From: an uncultured Campylobacter sp.
GTDB taxonomy: Bacteria; Campylobacterota; Campylobacteria; Campylobacterales; Campylobacteraceae
DNA: 64,000 bases
Assembly: GCF_938017775.1 (NCBI RefSeq)
Contig: NZ_CALIIU010000021.1
Span: forward strand, 7,793 to 71,792
Reading direction: 5' to 3'
This document shows positions 27,520 through 37,189 of this stretch, one piece after another. Under the pieces are notes generated by a model. It saw nothing but the letters and a program-made list of their open reading frames with translations, had not been told where the DNA came from and searched no databases. Made by a program: the position numbers and the translations under genes. Numbering within the stretch: position 1 is the first letter of the stretch; every line of letters begins with the position of its first letter.

Positions 27520-28307
27520 TATTTTCTCTTTGTGATGATCTTGTAAATTCCGCGTTTAGCGCGTTTTACGAAGCGCACGCCGCCCTCTTCTTGATATTCT
27601 TGTAAAATTTTTTCTTGCGGCCTAGGCTCGCCGTAACCGCTCTCATGGTAGAGGCGCGCGAAGTTAAAGGTATCTTTTTCATCTACGAATGCGGAATTTC
27701 GGTTCTCTTCGCCGATCCGTTCGCGTGCGCCAACCCCAAAAATTTTATCCACCTCGTACCACTTGGCAAAATCGTCTCCTTGCAGCGGATAGGACTTTAA
27801 AAGAGGGTGTCCGAACCAATCATCGGGCATTATTAGGCGCGCTAAATTTGGATGATTCTCAATCCAAACGCCCATCATATCGTATAGCTCGCGCTCCGCC
27901 CAGTTCGCGCTTTTGTAAATACCCGCAGCGCTTTGCAAAAAGCTCTCATTCGGTACGAAGCACTTTAGCCGCGCGCGGCGCGCTCTTTTGATATCCAAAA
28001 GCTGATAAAAAACCTCGATGCCGCCGCGAGTCTCGGTAAAATCTACTCCGCTTAGCTCGCATAAAATTTCATATCCCGCACCCTTAAGCGCACGCAGCGC
28101 CGCTAAATTTTGCGCAGGCTCCACGTAGAGCACGAGAGTGTTAAATTCCACGTACGAGTTTAAAATTTGGACGCCTTCAAGCGCGTCCAGATCGTCTTTG
28201 AAATCGCTCTCGTTTGCGCTGGATTTAGGCGTTTCCTCGGGAATGAAAAATCTGTCTTTGTAGTAATTTTTTTTACTCTGATCGCCTTTGGGATTAAATT
28301 TTCTCAT
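27519..28307 (-). CDS. nuoC: NADH-quinone oxidoreductase subunit C
   Basis: This 262-residue peripheral subunit belongs to the 30-kDa family. The family motif appears as [29 protein letters not shown], given here in part as [10 protein letters not shown] and [13 protein letters not shown] (near residues 160-185). The start ATG 28305-28307 shares a base with the nuoB stop (TGATG), which rules out a longer start. The N-terminal 50 residues are lysine-rich and variable. Confidence 0.95.
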   Translation of the reverse strand: MRKFNPKGDQSKKNYYKDRFFIPEETPKSSANESDFKDDLDALEGVQILNSYVEFNTLVLYVEPAQNLAALRALKGAGYEILCELSGVDFTETRGGIEVFYQLLDIKRARRARLKCFVPNESFLQSAAGIYKSANWAERELYDMMGVWIENHPNLARLIMPDDWFGHPLLKSYPLQGDDFAKWYEVDKIFGVGARERIGEENRNSAFVDEKDTFNFARLYHESGYGEPRPQEKILQEYQEEGGVRFVKRAKRGIYKIITKRK

Positions 28308-28816
28308 CAGATCAGCCTTTTTGCCTTTTGCGCGCGGCGCGGAGTTTGGGTGCGGATCTTTTTTTGCAGCACCATCAGCGCAAACTGCAGCGTCTCGGGG
28401 CGCGGCGCGCATCCAGGCAGATAGATATCAACTGGCACTATGCGGTCGCAGCCCTGTACCGTCGCGTAGGTATTAAACATCCCCCCGGTATTGGCGCAGC
28501 TGCCCATGCTGATGACCCATTTGGGCTCGGGCATCGCGTCATATAGGCGGCGCGTAAACTCGGCGTGCTTTTTGCTAAGCGTGCCTGCGATTATCATCAC
28601 ATCCGATTGCTTGGCGCTTGCGCGAAATATCGTGCCGAAGCGGTCAAAGTCAAATCTGCCCGCACCCGCCGCCATCATCTCGATCGCACAGCAAGCAAGC
28701 CCGTACGTCATCGCCCACAAGGAGTTACTCCTGCCCCACGCGATCAGCTTATCGACGGTGGTGAGAACTATGGGAAGTCCGTTTTCGCGCGCGTAGTTTA
28801 TCTTATGCTCTGCCAA
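28307..28816 (-). CDS. nuoB: NADH-quinone oxidoreductase subunit B
   Basis: This 169-residue subunit holds the terminal N2 4Fe-4S cluster. The ligands are visible as the tandem cysteines in [11 protein letters not shown] (near residue 41), in MGSCANTGG (near 105) and in [10 protein letters not shown] (near 135). The start is TTG behind AAAGGAG, 19 bp inside the end of nuoA. It passes electrons to quinone. Confidence 0.96.
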   Translation of the reverse strand: MAEHKINYARENGLPIVLTTVDKLIAWGRSNSLWAMTYGLACCAIEMMAAGAGRFDFDRFGTIFRASAKQSDVMIIAGTLSKKHAEFTRRLYDAMPEPKWVISMGSCANTGGMFNTYATVQGCDRIVPVDIYLPGCAPRPETLQFALMVLQKKIRTQTPRRAQKAKRLI

Positions 28817-29187
28817 TTTAGCGCTCCTTTTTTCCAGGCGTAGATGAAACCGATGCCTAATAATACGATGAAAAACGCCATCTCCACGAGCCCGAACACG
28901 CCTAAAATTTTAAAATTTACCGCCCACGGAAACATAAAGATAATCTCGACGTCAAAAAGTATGAAAAGCACGGCTATCAAAAAAAAGTGGGAGTTCATTC
29001 GGTTAGGCTGTTTGACGGCCTCGGGTCCGCTTTCGTAAATTTCGCCCTTTAGCCGCTCATCGCGCCTGTCTGCTAAACGCGAGCCTACCAAAGAGGATAG
29101 TTTAACGATGAGCGAAAAGACGCAAAAAGCTAGGATTAGCATTACGAATATTCCGAAATACGGGCTTTGCAGCGGAATTCTAGACAT
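28798..29187 (-). CDS. nuoA: NADH-quinone oxidoreductase subunit A
   Basis: This 129-residue three-helix subunit heads the operon. The family stretch [12 protein letters not shown] (near residue 47) and a conserved acidic helix [16 protein letters not shown] (near 75-90) are present. The start ATG 29185-29187 follows GAGGCG. The promoter is probably the TACAAT box at 29218-29223. Confidence 0.95.
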   Translation of the reverse strand: MSRIPLQSPYFGIFVMLILAFCVFSLIVKLSSLVGSRLADRRDERLKGEIYESGPEAVKQPNRMNSHFFLIAVLFILFDVEIIFMFPWAVNFKILGVFGLVEMAFFIVLLGIGFIYAWKKGALNWQSIR

Positions 29188-29217
29188 TTTTCGCCTCGGT
29201 TTTAAAATTTAATGCGG

Positions 29218-29223
29218 ATTGTA
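29218..29223 (-). promoter_or_regulatory. Candidate -10 box of the nuo operon
   Basis: TACAAT on the minus strand lies 31 bp before the nuoA start, with an AT-rich upstream tract (TTTATTAAATCAA). It is the best candidate in the short divergent gap with the phosphate transporter. Confidence 0.45.
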
Positions 29224-29361
29224 ACGAAGTATTGATTTAATAAAGCTTAGCGCGCGCCACTAAATTCGCTTTTAAAAGTAAAATTTAATATACCTCTCTC
29301 GTGCGATTTAGTGGGGATTAAGGCGCGTGTGGTAAAATTTCGCGGATTTTAAGGGAGAGCT

Positions 29362-30924
29362 ATGAAATCTAGCAAGATAAGTCTCATTTTCTACGGCATA
29401 TTCTGCGGCGTAACAATTTATTTTCTTATCTGGGGATTCGGTTTTATAGGAAGCGGCGATAAAATGCTATTTTTAGTTTCGGTATTTTTAGGCATCTTTA
29501 TGGCCTTTAATATCGGCGGAAACGACGTGGCAAATTCCTTTGGCACCAGCGTCGGAAGCGGCACCCTTAGTATCGCGCAAGCCCTTTGTATCGCGGCGGT
29601 ATTTGAAGCAAGCGGCGCGGTAATCGCAGGCGGCGAAGTAACTTCGACGATCCGCAGCGGCATAATCGATCTTAGCAAAATGGACGTGCATCCTAGGGAT
29701 TTTATCTACGTAATGATGAGCGCGCTTTTTGCGGCGGGGGCATGGTTGCTTTTTGCCAGCAGAAAGGGTTTGCCCGTATCCACTACTCATGCGATCATCG
29801 GCGGTATCGTAGGCTCGGGACTTACGCTAGGCGCTCTACTTAATACCGCAGAGACTTCCGCATTGTGGCTCGTGCAATGGGATAAGATCGGCAAAATAGC
29901 GATCTCTTGGGTGCTCTCGCCAATTTTGGGCGGAGTGATCTCCTTTGGAATTTTCTGGCTCATCAAACATTATATTTTGGATTATAACCGCTACGCTCAA
30001 ATAAAGATCGACCGCATAAAGCGCGAAAAAAAATCTCTCCGCAAGCTTCACAAAAAGACCTTCGAGACCCTGGACGACATCCAAAAGATCGCCTATGCAG
30101 AGGCGCTAAATCACGATATTTACGCGATGCGCGATCCAGATTTTGATCCAAGTGAGCTGGATAGCGAGTATTATAAAAAGGTGATCGAGCTTGACGCTAA
30201 AAAAGAGAAGCTCAAATCCCACAAGGCCCTAGAGTACGGAATCCCTGCCGTAGCCGGTATCGGAGCCTTCGTAATCTCGGCGATGCTGATATTTAAGGGG
30301 CTGCATAATCTAAATTTCGGGCTTACAAATTTTTACAACTACCTCATCATCGGTATGTCGACGCTAATTACCTGGCTTTTGATGTTTATTTTCGCTAAAA
30401 CCCTGCGCCGCTCAAATTTAAACAAATCCGCGTTTTTGATGTTTAGCTGGCTGCAGGTACTCACTGCTAGCGGCTTTGCCTTTTCGCACGGCAGCAACGA
30501 CATCGCAAACGCCGTGGGTCCGTTTGCCGCCATCATCGATACGATGGCTACGAATAGTATCAATCCCTCCACTCCCGTACCGCAGCAGATTATGATAATG
30601 TTCGCAGTAGCCCTCATAGCGGGGCTTTGGTTCATCGGCAAAGAGGTAATCGCCACCGTAGGCACCAATCTTACGAAAATCCACCCCGCCTCGGGCTTTA
30701 GCGCCGAGCTCGCAAGCGCCGTCGTCGTCATGGCGGCATCGGTGCTGGGGCTGCCAATCTCCTCGACCCACGTGCTAATCGGCGCGATTTTAGGAATCGG
30801 CCTGGTAAATCACAGCACAAACTGGTCGCTGATGAAGCCGATTGGGCTAGCGTGGATCATCACTCTGCCGGTCTCGGCGCTGCTTTCGGCGTTTGCATTC
30901 GTGCTTTTGCGCCACGTATTTTAG
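29362..30924 (+). CDS. PitA-type inorganic phosphate transporter
   Basis: This 520-residue membrane protein belongs to the PHO-4/Pit family. The duplicated signature is clear: GGNDVANSFGTSVGSGTLS (near residue 52) and HGSNDIANAVGPFAAI (near 375), with GLPVSTTHAIIGG and GLPISSTHVLIGA as the paired second motifs. A charged cytoplasmic loop (about residues 205-290) separates the halves. It likely takes up phosphate as a metal complex with protons. An AGGGAGAGCT ribosome site precedes the ATG. It is divergent from nuoA. Confidence 0.93.
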   Translation: MKSSKISLIFYGIFCGVTIYFLIWGFGFIGSGDKMLFLVSVFLGIFMAFNIGGNDVANSFGTSVGSGTLSIAQALCIAAVFEASGAVIAGGEVTSTIRSGIIDLSKMDVHPRDFIYVMMSALFAAGAWLLFASRKGLPVSTTHAIIGGIVGSGLTLGALLNTAETSALWLVQWDKIGKIAISWVLSPILGGVISFGIFWLIKHYILDYNRYAQIKIDRIKREKKSLRKLHKKTFETLDDIQKIAYAEALNHDIYAMRDPDFDPSELDSEYYKKVIELDAKKEKLKSHKALEYGIPAVAGIGAFVISAMLIFKGLHNLNFGLTNFYNYLIIGMSTLITWLLMFIFAKTLRRSNLNKSAFLMFSWLQVLTASGFAFSHGSNDIANAVGPFAAIIDTMATNSINPSTPVPQQIMIMFAVALIAGLWFIGKEVIATVGTNLTKIHPASGFSAELASAVVVMAASVLGLPISSTHVLIGAILGIGLVNHSTNWSLMKPIGLAWIITLPVSALLSAFAFVLLRHVF

Positions 30925-31117
30925 GCTAAATTTAAAAATCCGCTCCCCGGAATTTTAAAATTTCGCAAAATTCTACGCAGGCTAAATTTTAAAATTTTGC
31001 GGCGGCGAACCGAGTAAATTTTACAGCTCCTCTTGCGACGCGCTACAGCGCAAAACCGGCTCGCAGCGGCGCAGATCCCGCCTGCGCGCCCCGTAAAAAA
31101 TTTAATAAAATTTTAGC

Positions 31118-31123
31118 TACAAT
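31118..31123 (+). promoter_or_regulatory. Promoter -10 box for azlCD
   Basis: TACAAT with TTTTAGC directly upstream (the T-rich extended form) lies 25 bp before the azlC start. The rest of the gap (30925-31110) has no gene and carries about six RAATTY words near 30928-31000. Confidence 0.6.
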
Positions 31124-31147
31124 CACCCTTTTAAATTTAGGAAAGCT

Positions 31148-31906
31148 ATGAGTAAATTTGAAATTTTCAGATCGACCCTTGCCGTGATGATGGGCTACGT
31201 ACCGCTGGGGCTGGCGTTTGGTATCTACGGCATCAGCCAAGACCTGCCCGTATGGGCACTGGCGCTAACCTCGCTGCTGATCTACGCAGGCAGCGTGGAG
31301 TTCGTGCTGATCGCGTTCATCGCAACCCACGCCTCGCTCGTAGATACCTTCGTCGTGGCGTTTTTGCTAAATTTTCGCCATTTTTTCTACACGATGTCGC
31401 TACTGGACGAGCTGCGCTTCGTGCGTCATAAAATTTACGCCGTATATGCTCTTACCGACGAAACCTTTGCGCTGCTAAAAGCGCGCGCGTTTTTGCGCCC
31501 CGAGGAGCTTAGCGGCGAACAGCCCGTAACGCCGCAGAGACTAAAAGAGCTTGATCTGCTCTATAATCTAACCGCGGTCTTAAATCACTCCTACTGGGTC
31601 GCGGGCGTCGTTGCAGGGGCTGTTTTGGGAGCAAGCTTAAAGCTCGATTTTAGCGGAGTCGAGTTTAGTCTGACGGCGCTTTTTGCGATGCTAACCTATG
31701 AGGTTTTTAAAGCAAACCCGCAATACAAAGTGCTATTTCTGGGCTTTGCCTGCGCATTTGCGGGGCTTTTTATCTTTCCTGCAAAATACTTTTTATTCGG
31801 CACCCTGATTTTCGGCACTGCGGTACTGCTACTCTTTCGTAAATACTTCGAGCGACCTTCGCACGCGGGACGCAGGCTGCGAAAATTCCCAAAAAGGAGT
31901 AAGTAG
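31148..31906 (+). CDS. azlC: AzlC-family branched-chain amino-acid exporter subunit
   Basis: This 252-residue membrane protein has seven or so helices. The start GYVPLGLAFGIYGIS and the segment YAGSVEFVLIAFI followed by NFRHFFYTMSLL are the AzlC family signature. With AzlD it exports branched-chain amino acids or their analogues. The C-terminal tail is short and basic (RRLRKFPKRSK). It shares one base with azlD. AGGAAAGCT precedes the ATG. Confidence 0.92.
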   Translation: MSKFEIFRSTLAVMMGYVPLGLAFGIYGISQDLPVWALALTSLLIYAGSVEFVLIAFIATHASLVDTFVVAFLLNFRHFFYTMSLLDELRFVRHKIYAVYALTDETFALLKARAFLRPEELSGEQPVTPQRLKELDLLYNLTAVLNHSYWVAGVVAGAVLGASLKLDFSGVEFSLTALFAMLTYEVFKANPQYKVLFLGFACAFAGLFIFPAKYFLFGTLIFGTAVLLLFRKYFERPSHAGRRLRKFPKRSK

Positions 31907-32253
31907 TGGAAATTTTGCCCTATATCTTTCTGGCCTCGCTCGCTACGATTTTGACGCGATTTTTGCCGCTGCTGCTTTTTAAGAAAAAGACCGCAAGTCC
32001 AAATCTGGCGTATTTGCAGAAAAACTCGGGGCTTTTGATAATGGTCGTTTTGACGATCTATGCGCTTAAGACGATGCTGCCTAGCTTTTCAGGCGAGCGG
32101 GCTTTTAGCGCGGACGCGCTGCAAACGGCGGTGCTGCTATTTTGCCTGATTATGGCGTTTGTCGTGCATGCTAAATTTCGCAATTCCCTCGTTACGATAG
32201 CGCTTCCTACGCTAAGTTATATGGCGGCGCTACGCTTTTTATTAAATTATTGA
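31906..32253 (+). CDS. azlD: AzlD-family transport subunit
   Basis: This 115-residue small partner of AzlC has four hydrophobic helices and the family stretch LATILTRFLPLLLF near the N-terminus. The GTG start overlaps the azlC stop by one base (TAGTG), with AAGGAG inside the azlC end. A small AzlD downstream of AzlC is the standard pair. Confidence 0.9.
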   Translation: MEILPYIFLASLATILTRFLPLLLFKKKTASPNLAYLQKNSGLLIMVVLTIYALKTMLPSFSGERAFSADALQTAVLLFCLIMAFVVHAKFRNSLVTIALPTLSYMAALRFLLNY

Positions 32254-32322
32254 TAAATTTATAAGTTAGTTTTCGATAAACTTCAAAAATTAATTTTTAA
32301 GTTTAAAAAAGGTTAAAGTTTT

Positions 32323-33675
32323 ATGAATTTTATCAGTCAAATGGTGCATAGCTTCGCCAAAAAATACGCCGCCGAAACTATGCAAAAATCTCTATACAAC
32401 TCCCTTAGAATCGACATCACACAGGAAAATATCGCTAAAATTCCAAACCCCGATAAAAAATATATGCTCTACATGCATGTGCCCTTTTGTCACACGTTTT
32501 GCCCGTACTGCTCCTTTCACAAATACGCCTACGATCGCGGTGCGTGCAAGGCGTATTTCAGCGCGCTGCGCACCGAGATGCAGCGCACGAAGGACGCAGG
32601 CTACGACTTTGAGACGCTTTATGTAGGCGGCGGCACGACGCTTATCGATGAGGATGAGCTAGCGCGCACGCTGGAGCTTGCAAAGTCACTTTTTAGCATT
32701 AAAGAGGTTTCGTGTGAGAGCGATCCCAACCACATCGAGCCTGAGAGCTTGCTGCGATTTCGTGGGCTAATAGATCGCCTAAGCGTGGGAGTTCAGAGCT
32801 TTGATGACGATATTTTACGTAAAGCTTCGCGTTACGATAAATTTGGCTCAGGCGAAATTTTACAAGAAAAGCTATCCCGAGCGGTCGGAATTTTGCCGAT
32901 TTTAAGCCTGGATCTGATCTTTAATTTTCCGTTTCAAACGCGCAAAATTTTACTTCGCGACATCGAAGCGGCAAAGGCGGTGAAACCCGAACAGATCACG
33001 CTGTATCCGCTGATGAAATCGCCTTTGATGCGCGATCAAATAGCACGTAGCCTCGGCGTTAGCAACATAGACCGCGAAGAGGAGTTTTACTTCATCATCT
33101 GCAAGGAATTTTCTAGCTGGCACCGCAGCAACGCATGGGCCTTTGCTCGCGAAAAATCAAATATGAGCGACGAGTACGTAGGCACGAATCACGAATACGT
33201 GGGCATCGGAAGCGGTGCGTTTAGTTTCTTAGGCGGCAGGCTGCTCGTAAATGCGTTCAACCTCGAAGACTACGCAAGCAGAGTGCATAAAAACGAAAGC
33301 ACCGTCATCGCCACTTGCGATTTTAGCAGATCCGAGCGCGCGAAATACCTCTTTTTGACCGAGCTTTTCAACGGCGAGATCGATATCGCTAAATTTAACG
33401 CCGCAAACGATCTAAATTTGCGCCGCGAACTGGGCAGAGAACTTAGCCTGCTAAGGCTTGCAGGAGCCGTGCGCATCGAGGGCGAGATCATCCGTACGAC
33501 GGAATTTGGCGCGTATTTGTGCCTTGTTTTGATGAAGGAATTTTACACCGGTATGGACAAGGTGCGCGCAGCTTTTCGCGACGATGCCAAGATTAAGCGC
33601 GTAAAACAGCTCATCATTATGGATGAAAGCGAATCCGCCGCAGCTAGCGCGGCAAAAAGCGAGATAGCCTCGTAA
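32323..33675 (+). CDS. HemN/HemW-like radical SAM protein
   Basis: This 450-residue protein has the radical SAM cluster motif CHTFCPYC (C56, C60, C63), then YVGGGTT near residue 100 and the HemN-family stretch LSVGVQSFDDDILRK near 158. It lacks the full catalytic set that would prove coproporphyrinogen oxidase activity. HemW-like haem chaperones and haem-utilisation proteins (HutW-type) share this form. No haem uptake genes lie nearby. The gene stands alone, with an upstream leader rich in A and T. Confidence 0.75.
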   Translation: MNFISQMVHSFAKKYAAETMQKSLYNSLRIDITQENIAKIPNPDKKYMLYMHVPFCHTFCPYCSFHKYAYDRGACKAYFSALRTEMQRTKDAGYDFETLYVGGGTTLIDEDELARTLELAKSLFSIKEVSCESDPNHIEPESLLRFRGLIDRLSVGVQSFDDDILRKASRYDKFGSGEILQEKLSRAVGILPILSLDLIFNFPFQTRKILLRDIEAAKAVKPEQITLYPLMKSPLMRDQIARSLGVSNIDREEEFYFIICKEFSSWHRSNAWAFAREKSNMSDEYVGTNHEYVGIGSGAFSFLGGRLLVNAFNLEDYASRVHKNESTVIATCDFSRSERAKYLFLTELFNGEIDIAKFNAANDLNLRRELGRELSLLRLAGAVRIEGEIIRTTEFGAYLCLVLMKEFYTGMDKVRAAFRDDAKIKRVKQLIIMDESESAAASAAKSEIAS

Positions 33676-33792
33676 ATTTTACGCCCGGCCGCTACGACTA
33701 GCGCTTGGACGCACCCGCGACTTAAGCGCAAATATCGTCTGGCATTTAAAACACAAACGAATTTTTTATTTCAAAATTTAGGAAACGCCGCA

Positions 33793-34146
33793 ATGAAACG
33801 CAGAATGATCAAGCTATTCATTTTATTTCTGTTTTTTGTCCTTGTATTTGAGCTCGTCGGCAATCTTTTTAATTTCGGCCGCTTCCCGTTTCATAAGAGC
33901 TGCGAGCCGTTTATGATGATAAACCGATATGGTAGCGGCGATTCAAACGATAGGTGCATAATGCAACTTATGGATGAAAATCGAACGGCCGATCTTTTCT
34001 TATATTACTTTAAAACCAAATATAATCACGAGGAGCCATTGTCAGAGCTGGACGAAAAAGCTATAAAATTTTTAAATATTCCAAACTCAAAGATAATCAC
34101 CGTAAATAAAGACGGCATGGAAAAGAAATTTTTAATAAGCGATTAA
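33793..34146 (+). CDS. Hypothetical protein with N-terminal membrane anchor
   Basis: This 117-residue protein starts with a basic stretch and a hydrophobic helix (residues 7-26, LFILFLFFVLVFELVG). It then has a soluble part with two cysteines and a C-terminal beta-like end (SKIITVNKDGMEKKF). It is probably exported or membrane-anchored. It is the first gene of the AT-rich accessory island. I do not recognise it. AGGAAA precedes the ATG. Confidence 0.65.
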   Translation: MKRRMIKLFILFLFFVLVFELVGNLFNFGRFPFHKSCEPFMMINRYGSGDSNDRCIMQLMDENRTADLFLYYFKTKYNHEEPLSELDEKAIKFLNIPNSKIITVNKDGMEKKFLISD

Positions 34147-34237
34147 ATTTAAATAGCAAAGAAGCCCTGCTTCAATTGCAATATCAAAGCCTAACAAATC
34201 GAGAATTTTAAAAATTTATAAAATTAAAGGAGGAGCA

Positions 34238-34513
34238 ATGAGTAATCTAAAACTCATACAAAACTGGTACGCTTCCAAATGCGATGGAGAATGGGAGCAT
34301 CAATACGGCCTTACGCTGGAGACGGTCGATAACCCGGGCTGGTGGATCGAAATCGATGGTGAGAGCGGGAAAAAGCCTATAAAAATAAATGTCGATAGAG
34401 ATGACGAGGATTGGTTTTTCATCAATGCCACGGAAAACGAACTCAAAGGAAGTTGCGGAGCCGAAAATTTAGAGGAATTATTGGAGCATGTAGTAAAATG
34501 GCTAACGGATTAA
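34238..34513 (+). CDS. Imm53-like immunity protein
   Basis: This 91-residue protein matches my memory of the Imm53 family of polymorphic-toxin immunity proteins. The start reads LIQNWYASKCDGEWEHQYG, followed by ETVDNPGWWIEID. The family neutralises a cognate toxin in the cytoplasm by binding it. A very strong ribosome site (AAAGGAGGAG) precedes the ATG. There is no toxin or secretion gene next to it, so it is an orphan here. Confidence 0.8.
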   Translation: MSNLKLIQNWYASKCDGEWEHQYGLTLETVDNPGWWIEIDGESGKKPIKINVDRDDEDWFFINATENELKGSCGAENLEELLEHVVKWLTD

Positions 34514-34542
34514 AATTTAGCAAGACAAATAAAGGAGCCTAG

Positions 34543-35154
34543 ATGATCGAAGTCGAGATAAAAAACGAATCTTGCAAAAAGACCGAAATTACGCTTGCAA
34601 ATATCGAAATTGTTAAGGACGCCGTAAAGGAATTTGCCTATAAAAGCTTTAAGGGCAGCTATCTGTTTTTTGATATTTACGGCGAGATAGATATGGATTT
34701 TCGCGCGCTTGGAGCAATTGGCGAAGGAGATGAAAACAATATCCGAAAAATAGATCTTAAAAAATATGAAAAAAGCTCCGTAGGCGCCACCGACATATCG
34801 CAAGATATGGAGGGCGTGGAATTCTGCACCTATTTTAAGCTGGATCAAAGTGAAATTTTAAAGCAAATATTATATTATATAGCCTATGAAAGATTTGAAG
34901 GCGGCTATTACGCAAAGGGTAAATTTATAGGCAAAAACAGAGACGATCTTATTTTTATCGGTATCTGCGGCGATGTAAAAAATTGCGCCGAAATAAAGAG
35001 CGTCGATTTAGATGAAATAATAAAAAGTATGCCCAAGCTCTCGGAATCAAATAATTTTTATATTAACGAGTTTATGAGATCGACCAAACGGATCGATGAG
35101 GTAAATTCTATCGGCAACCGATTAAATTTAAAAAGGAGATACTATGAAATTTAA
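34543..35154 (+). CDS. Hypothetical protein of the immunity island
   Basis: This 203-residue soluble protein has mixed alpha/beta character, rich in acidic and aromatic residues. It has no recognised motif and no signal peptide. It lies 29 bp after the Imm53-like gene and overlaps the next gene by 11 bp, so it belongs to the same transcript. A ribosome site AAAGGAG is present. By context it may be an immunity protein too; that is inference. Confidence 0.65.
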   Translation: MIEVEIKNESCKKTEITLANIEIVKDAVKEFAYKSFKGSYLFFDIYGEIDMDFRALGAIGEGDENNIRKIDLKKYEKSSVGATDISQDMEGVEFCTYFKLDQSEILKQILYYIAYERFEGGYYAKGKFIGKNRDDLIFIGICGDVKNCAEIKSVDLDEIIKSMPKLSESNNFYINEFMRSTKRIDEVNSIGNRLNLKRRYYEI

Positions 35155-35776
35155 AATTTTGAAACCGAATGAACTATACGGCTGGGTTTTTAACAAAGAT
35201 GAAGAACTTTATAAGGCTTTAGGATTTGATTGTTGGATGGATTCGTTTGTTCGCATATTAGCTAAAATTCCGGGTACCAGGAAAAAAGATATTTTGGATT
35301 ACCTTGAATATGAAATTTTTGATTGGTACGAATGGTTTGAACTATATGGGATTATCCAAAGCGACTATAAGCTGGCGGACGAAGATAATCCTGAAATTTC
35401 AGCCTATCCGACATACGCGGGAGAGTATTTCGGAGTAATGGGCCAACTATTTTTAGGGGGTATGATAGACTTCGGCATAGAGGGCGAAAATTTAAGAAAG
35501 AAATGGGCTGACTTCGATACGAATTTATCCAAGATCGATCTGGGTATGTCGCTTTATGAGAAGTGGATCTATTTTAGAGATAATTTCTTTTTTGGGTATA
35601 AATTTTTAGAGGAGGAGAACATAACTCCCAAAGCAGAGATAACTTGGAAGAATCCCGATACCTGGAGTAGATTTAGCCACTGGATGTGTATGACTAATGC
35701 GGGCAAAGAGTATCGTGATAAAATTTTAAAGCCGAGGCTTTATGAAAAGTATAAAGATGTGAGTATAGAGGTGTAA
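35144..35776 (+). CDS. Hypothetical protein of the immunity island
   Basis: This 210-residue cytoplasmic protein is strikingly rich in Trp, Tyr and Phe (DWYEWFELYG, FRDNFFFGYKF, WSRFSHWMCM), a character often seen in immunity proteins that bind toxins. I do not recognise a family. The ATG lies inside the end of the preceding gene, with AAAAGGAG upstream. No membrane helix or metal motif appears. Confidence 0.65.
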   Translation: MKFKILKPNELYGWVFNKDEELYKALGFDCWMDSFVRILAKIPGTRKKDILDYLEYEIFDWYEWFELYGIIQSDYKLADEDNPEISAYPTYAGEYFGVMGQLFLGGMIDFGIEGENLRKKWADFDTNLSKIDLGMSLYEKWIYFRDNFFFGYKFLEEENITPKAEITWKNPDTWSRFSHWMCMTNAGKEYRDKILKPRLYEKYKDVSIEV

Positions 35777-35844
35777 TTTAGCGATTACAAATAACGAAAA
35801 TTTATTATGAACATGTTTAATCTAGCAAGCAAAAAGGACTTTAA

Positions 35845-36630
35845 ATGACTATCTTACCAATATCAACCTTCGACAATGACTTACAAAGAGGTGATATTAT
35901 AAAATTTAACGACGATGAGCTTATGGTCTGCGATGAGCGCTGTTTCTGGACAGAAAATCCTTGCCTTTTAAATTTAAAAGATACCAAATATTTTGAGCTG
36001 CCTAGCGAGATGCTATCAAGCAAAGCGGGATTTGTCGTGGACAAGGAGCAATTGATTCGTAATTTAGCAAATTTCGGCATCAATGCGAGCCCCCAGGAGG
36101 TATTTATATGCTCCGATAATTACCTTAGTAGCAATGAACTAGAAGATTGCGACGAAACAATCCCTGGTTTCAGACTGATAAAACCTAGGGATAAATTCGG
36201 ACGCAATAGACGCATAAAGACAAATTTGATAGAAAAGCTTAGTATTCCTCTCTTGAAATTCCTCGGAAAGATCAAGGTCGGAGATATTATCGAATGTAGA
36301 AAATCCTGCTATCCATACGAGAAAAATGTAAGCTTTATCGTAGTAAAAGCAAAAGACGATGATGGAGTAAATTTTATAAAATTGATCGTAATTAGCGGCT
36401 ACAAAGCGGGTTTATGGGTTTTGCCGTTTTTATTTAAAACGGATAAAAACACAATAGAAGCAGACTGGCTAATTAAAAATTGGAAATATATTTTTTATAA
36501 ATGCTGCGATATAAGGCACACTTATGTAAATTTACAAAATCGAAAAGAGGTTTTAAATTTTACCGATAAGCAACTGGAAAATTTTATAAAAATGAAGCGA
36601 AAGAGATTTAAATTTAAATGGAAAAAGTAG
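35845..36630 (+). CDS. Protein with Imm45-like C-terminal domain
   Basis: The C-terminal third of this 261-residue protein resembles the Imm45 immunity family: LIVISGYKAGLWVLPF near residue 180, then EADWLIKNWKYIFY and a C-terminal VYV-like segment (HTYVNLQN). The first 140 residues are a separate part that begins DLQRGDIIKFNDDELMV, possibly a second immunity-like domain. Tail residues are basic (MKRKRFKFKWKK). I rank the family match as moderate. AAAAAGGAC precedes the start. Confidence 0.65.
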   Translation: MTILPISTFDNDLQRGDIIKFNDDELMVCDERCFWTENPCLLNLKDTKYFELPSEMLSSKAGFVVDKEQLIRNLANFGINASPQEVFICSDNYLSSNELEDCDETIPGFRLIKPRDKFGRNRRIKTNLIEKLSIPLLKFLGKIKVGDIIECRKSCYPYEKNVSFIVVKAKDDDGVNFIKLIVISGYKAGLWVLPFLFKTDKNTIEADWLIKNWKYIFYKCCDIRHTYVNLQNRKEVLNFTDKQLENFIKMKRKRFKFKWKK

Positions 36631-36678
36631 ATGGGGATTTTAAATCACGCAACAAAAGGTTTTTAAAAGGCGGCGGCG

Positions 36679-37155
36679 ATGATAAAAGACGTTATAAATC
36701 CAAGTAATTTTGACGTAGAATTCAGGAAAATAAGCAGAAATAAAAGAGGCGTAGCCAGATCGAGAATAGATTTTGAAAATATCGATGTAGAGGCTAAAAT
36801 AAGGCTAGTTATGTTTTTAATTTCAAAAGCAAGCCACTTAGATAGCGTAGTTTATAAAATTCTTTTTTGGGAAAGAGATGAGAAAATAGAAGAATATCTT
36901 CTTAAAAATATGAAGGGGCAATACACAAAAGCTAAGCCTTATAAAAACGGCGCCAGAGCGGGCGTTATTTTTATAAAAGAAAAGACGCTTGAGCCAAATT
37001 TTTTGAGATCCATACTGCTACGCCATTTTAATTTTGAGCTGGCAAAAGAACCCTCTTTGAACATTAGAGTTCAGTTAGCCGTAAACAATAAAGAGAAATT
37101 TTCGATTTTATTTGATATATACGATGACCGAGGCTGCTATGTGTATTACTTTTAA
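36679..37155 (+). CDS. DUF3885-like protein
   Basis: This 158-residue protein ends with a segment typical of DUF3885: ILLRHFNFELAKEPSLNI, then FDIYDDRGCYV. DUF3885 genes are frequent in toxin-immunity clusters; the function is unknown. The N-terminal 60 residues are basic. There is no signal peptide. It is 48 bp after the previous gene. Confidence 0.65.
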   Translation: MIKDVINPSNFDVEFRKISRNKRGVARSRIDFENIDVEAKIRLVMFLISKASHLDSVVYKILFWERDEKIEEYLLKNMKGQYTKAKPYKNGARAGVIFIKEKTLEPNFLRSILLRHFNFELAKEPSLNIRVQLAVNNKEKFSILFDIYDDRGCYVYYF

Positions 37156-37189
37156 AATTTTATAATGAAAATATTTGAGGAAAGAGGAT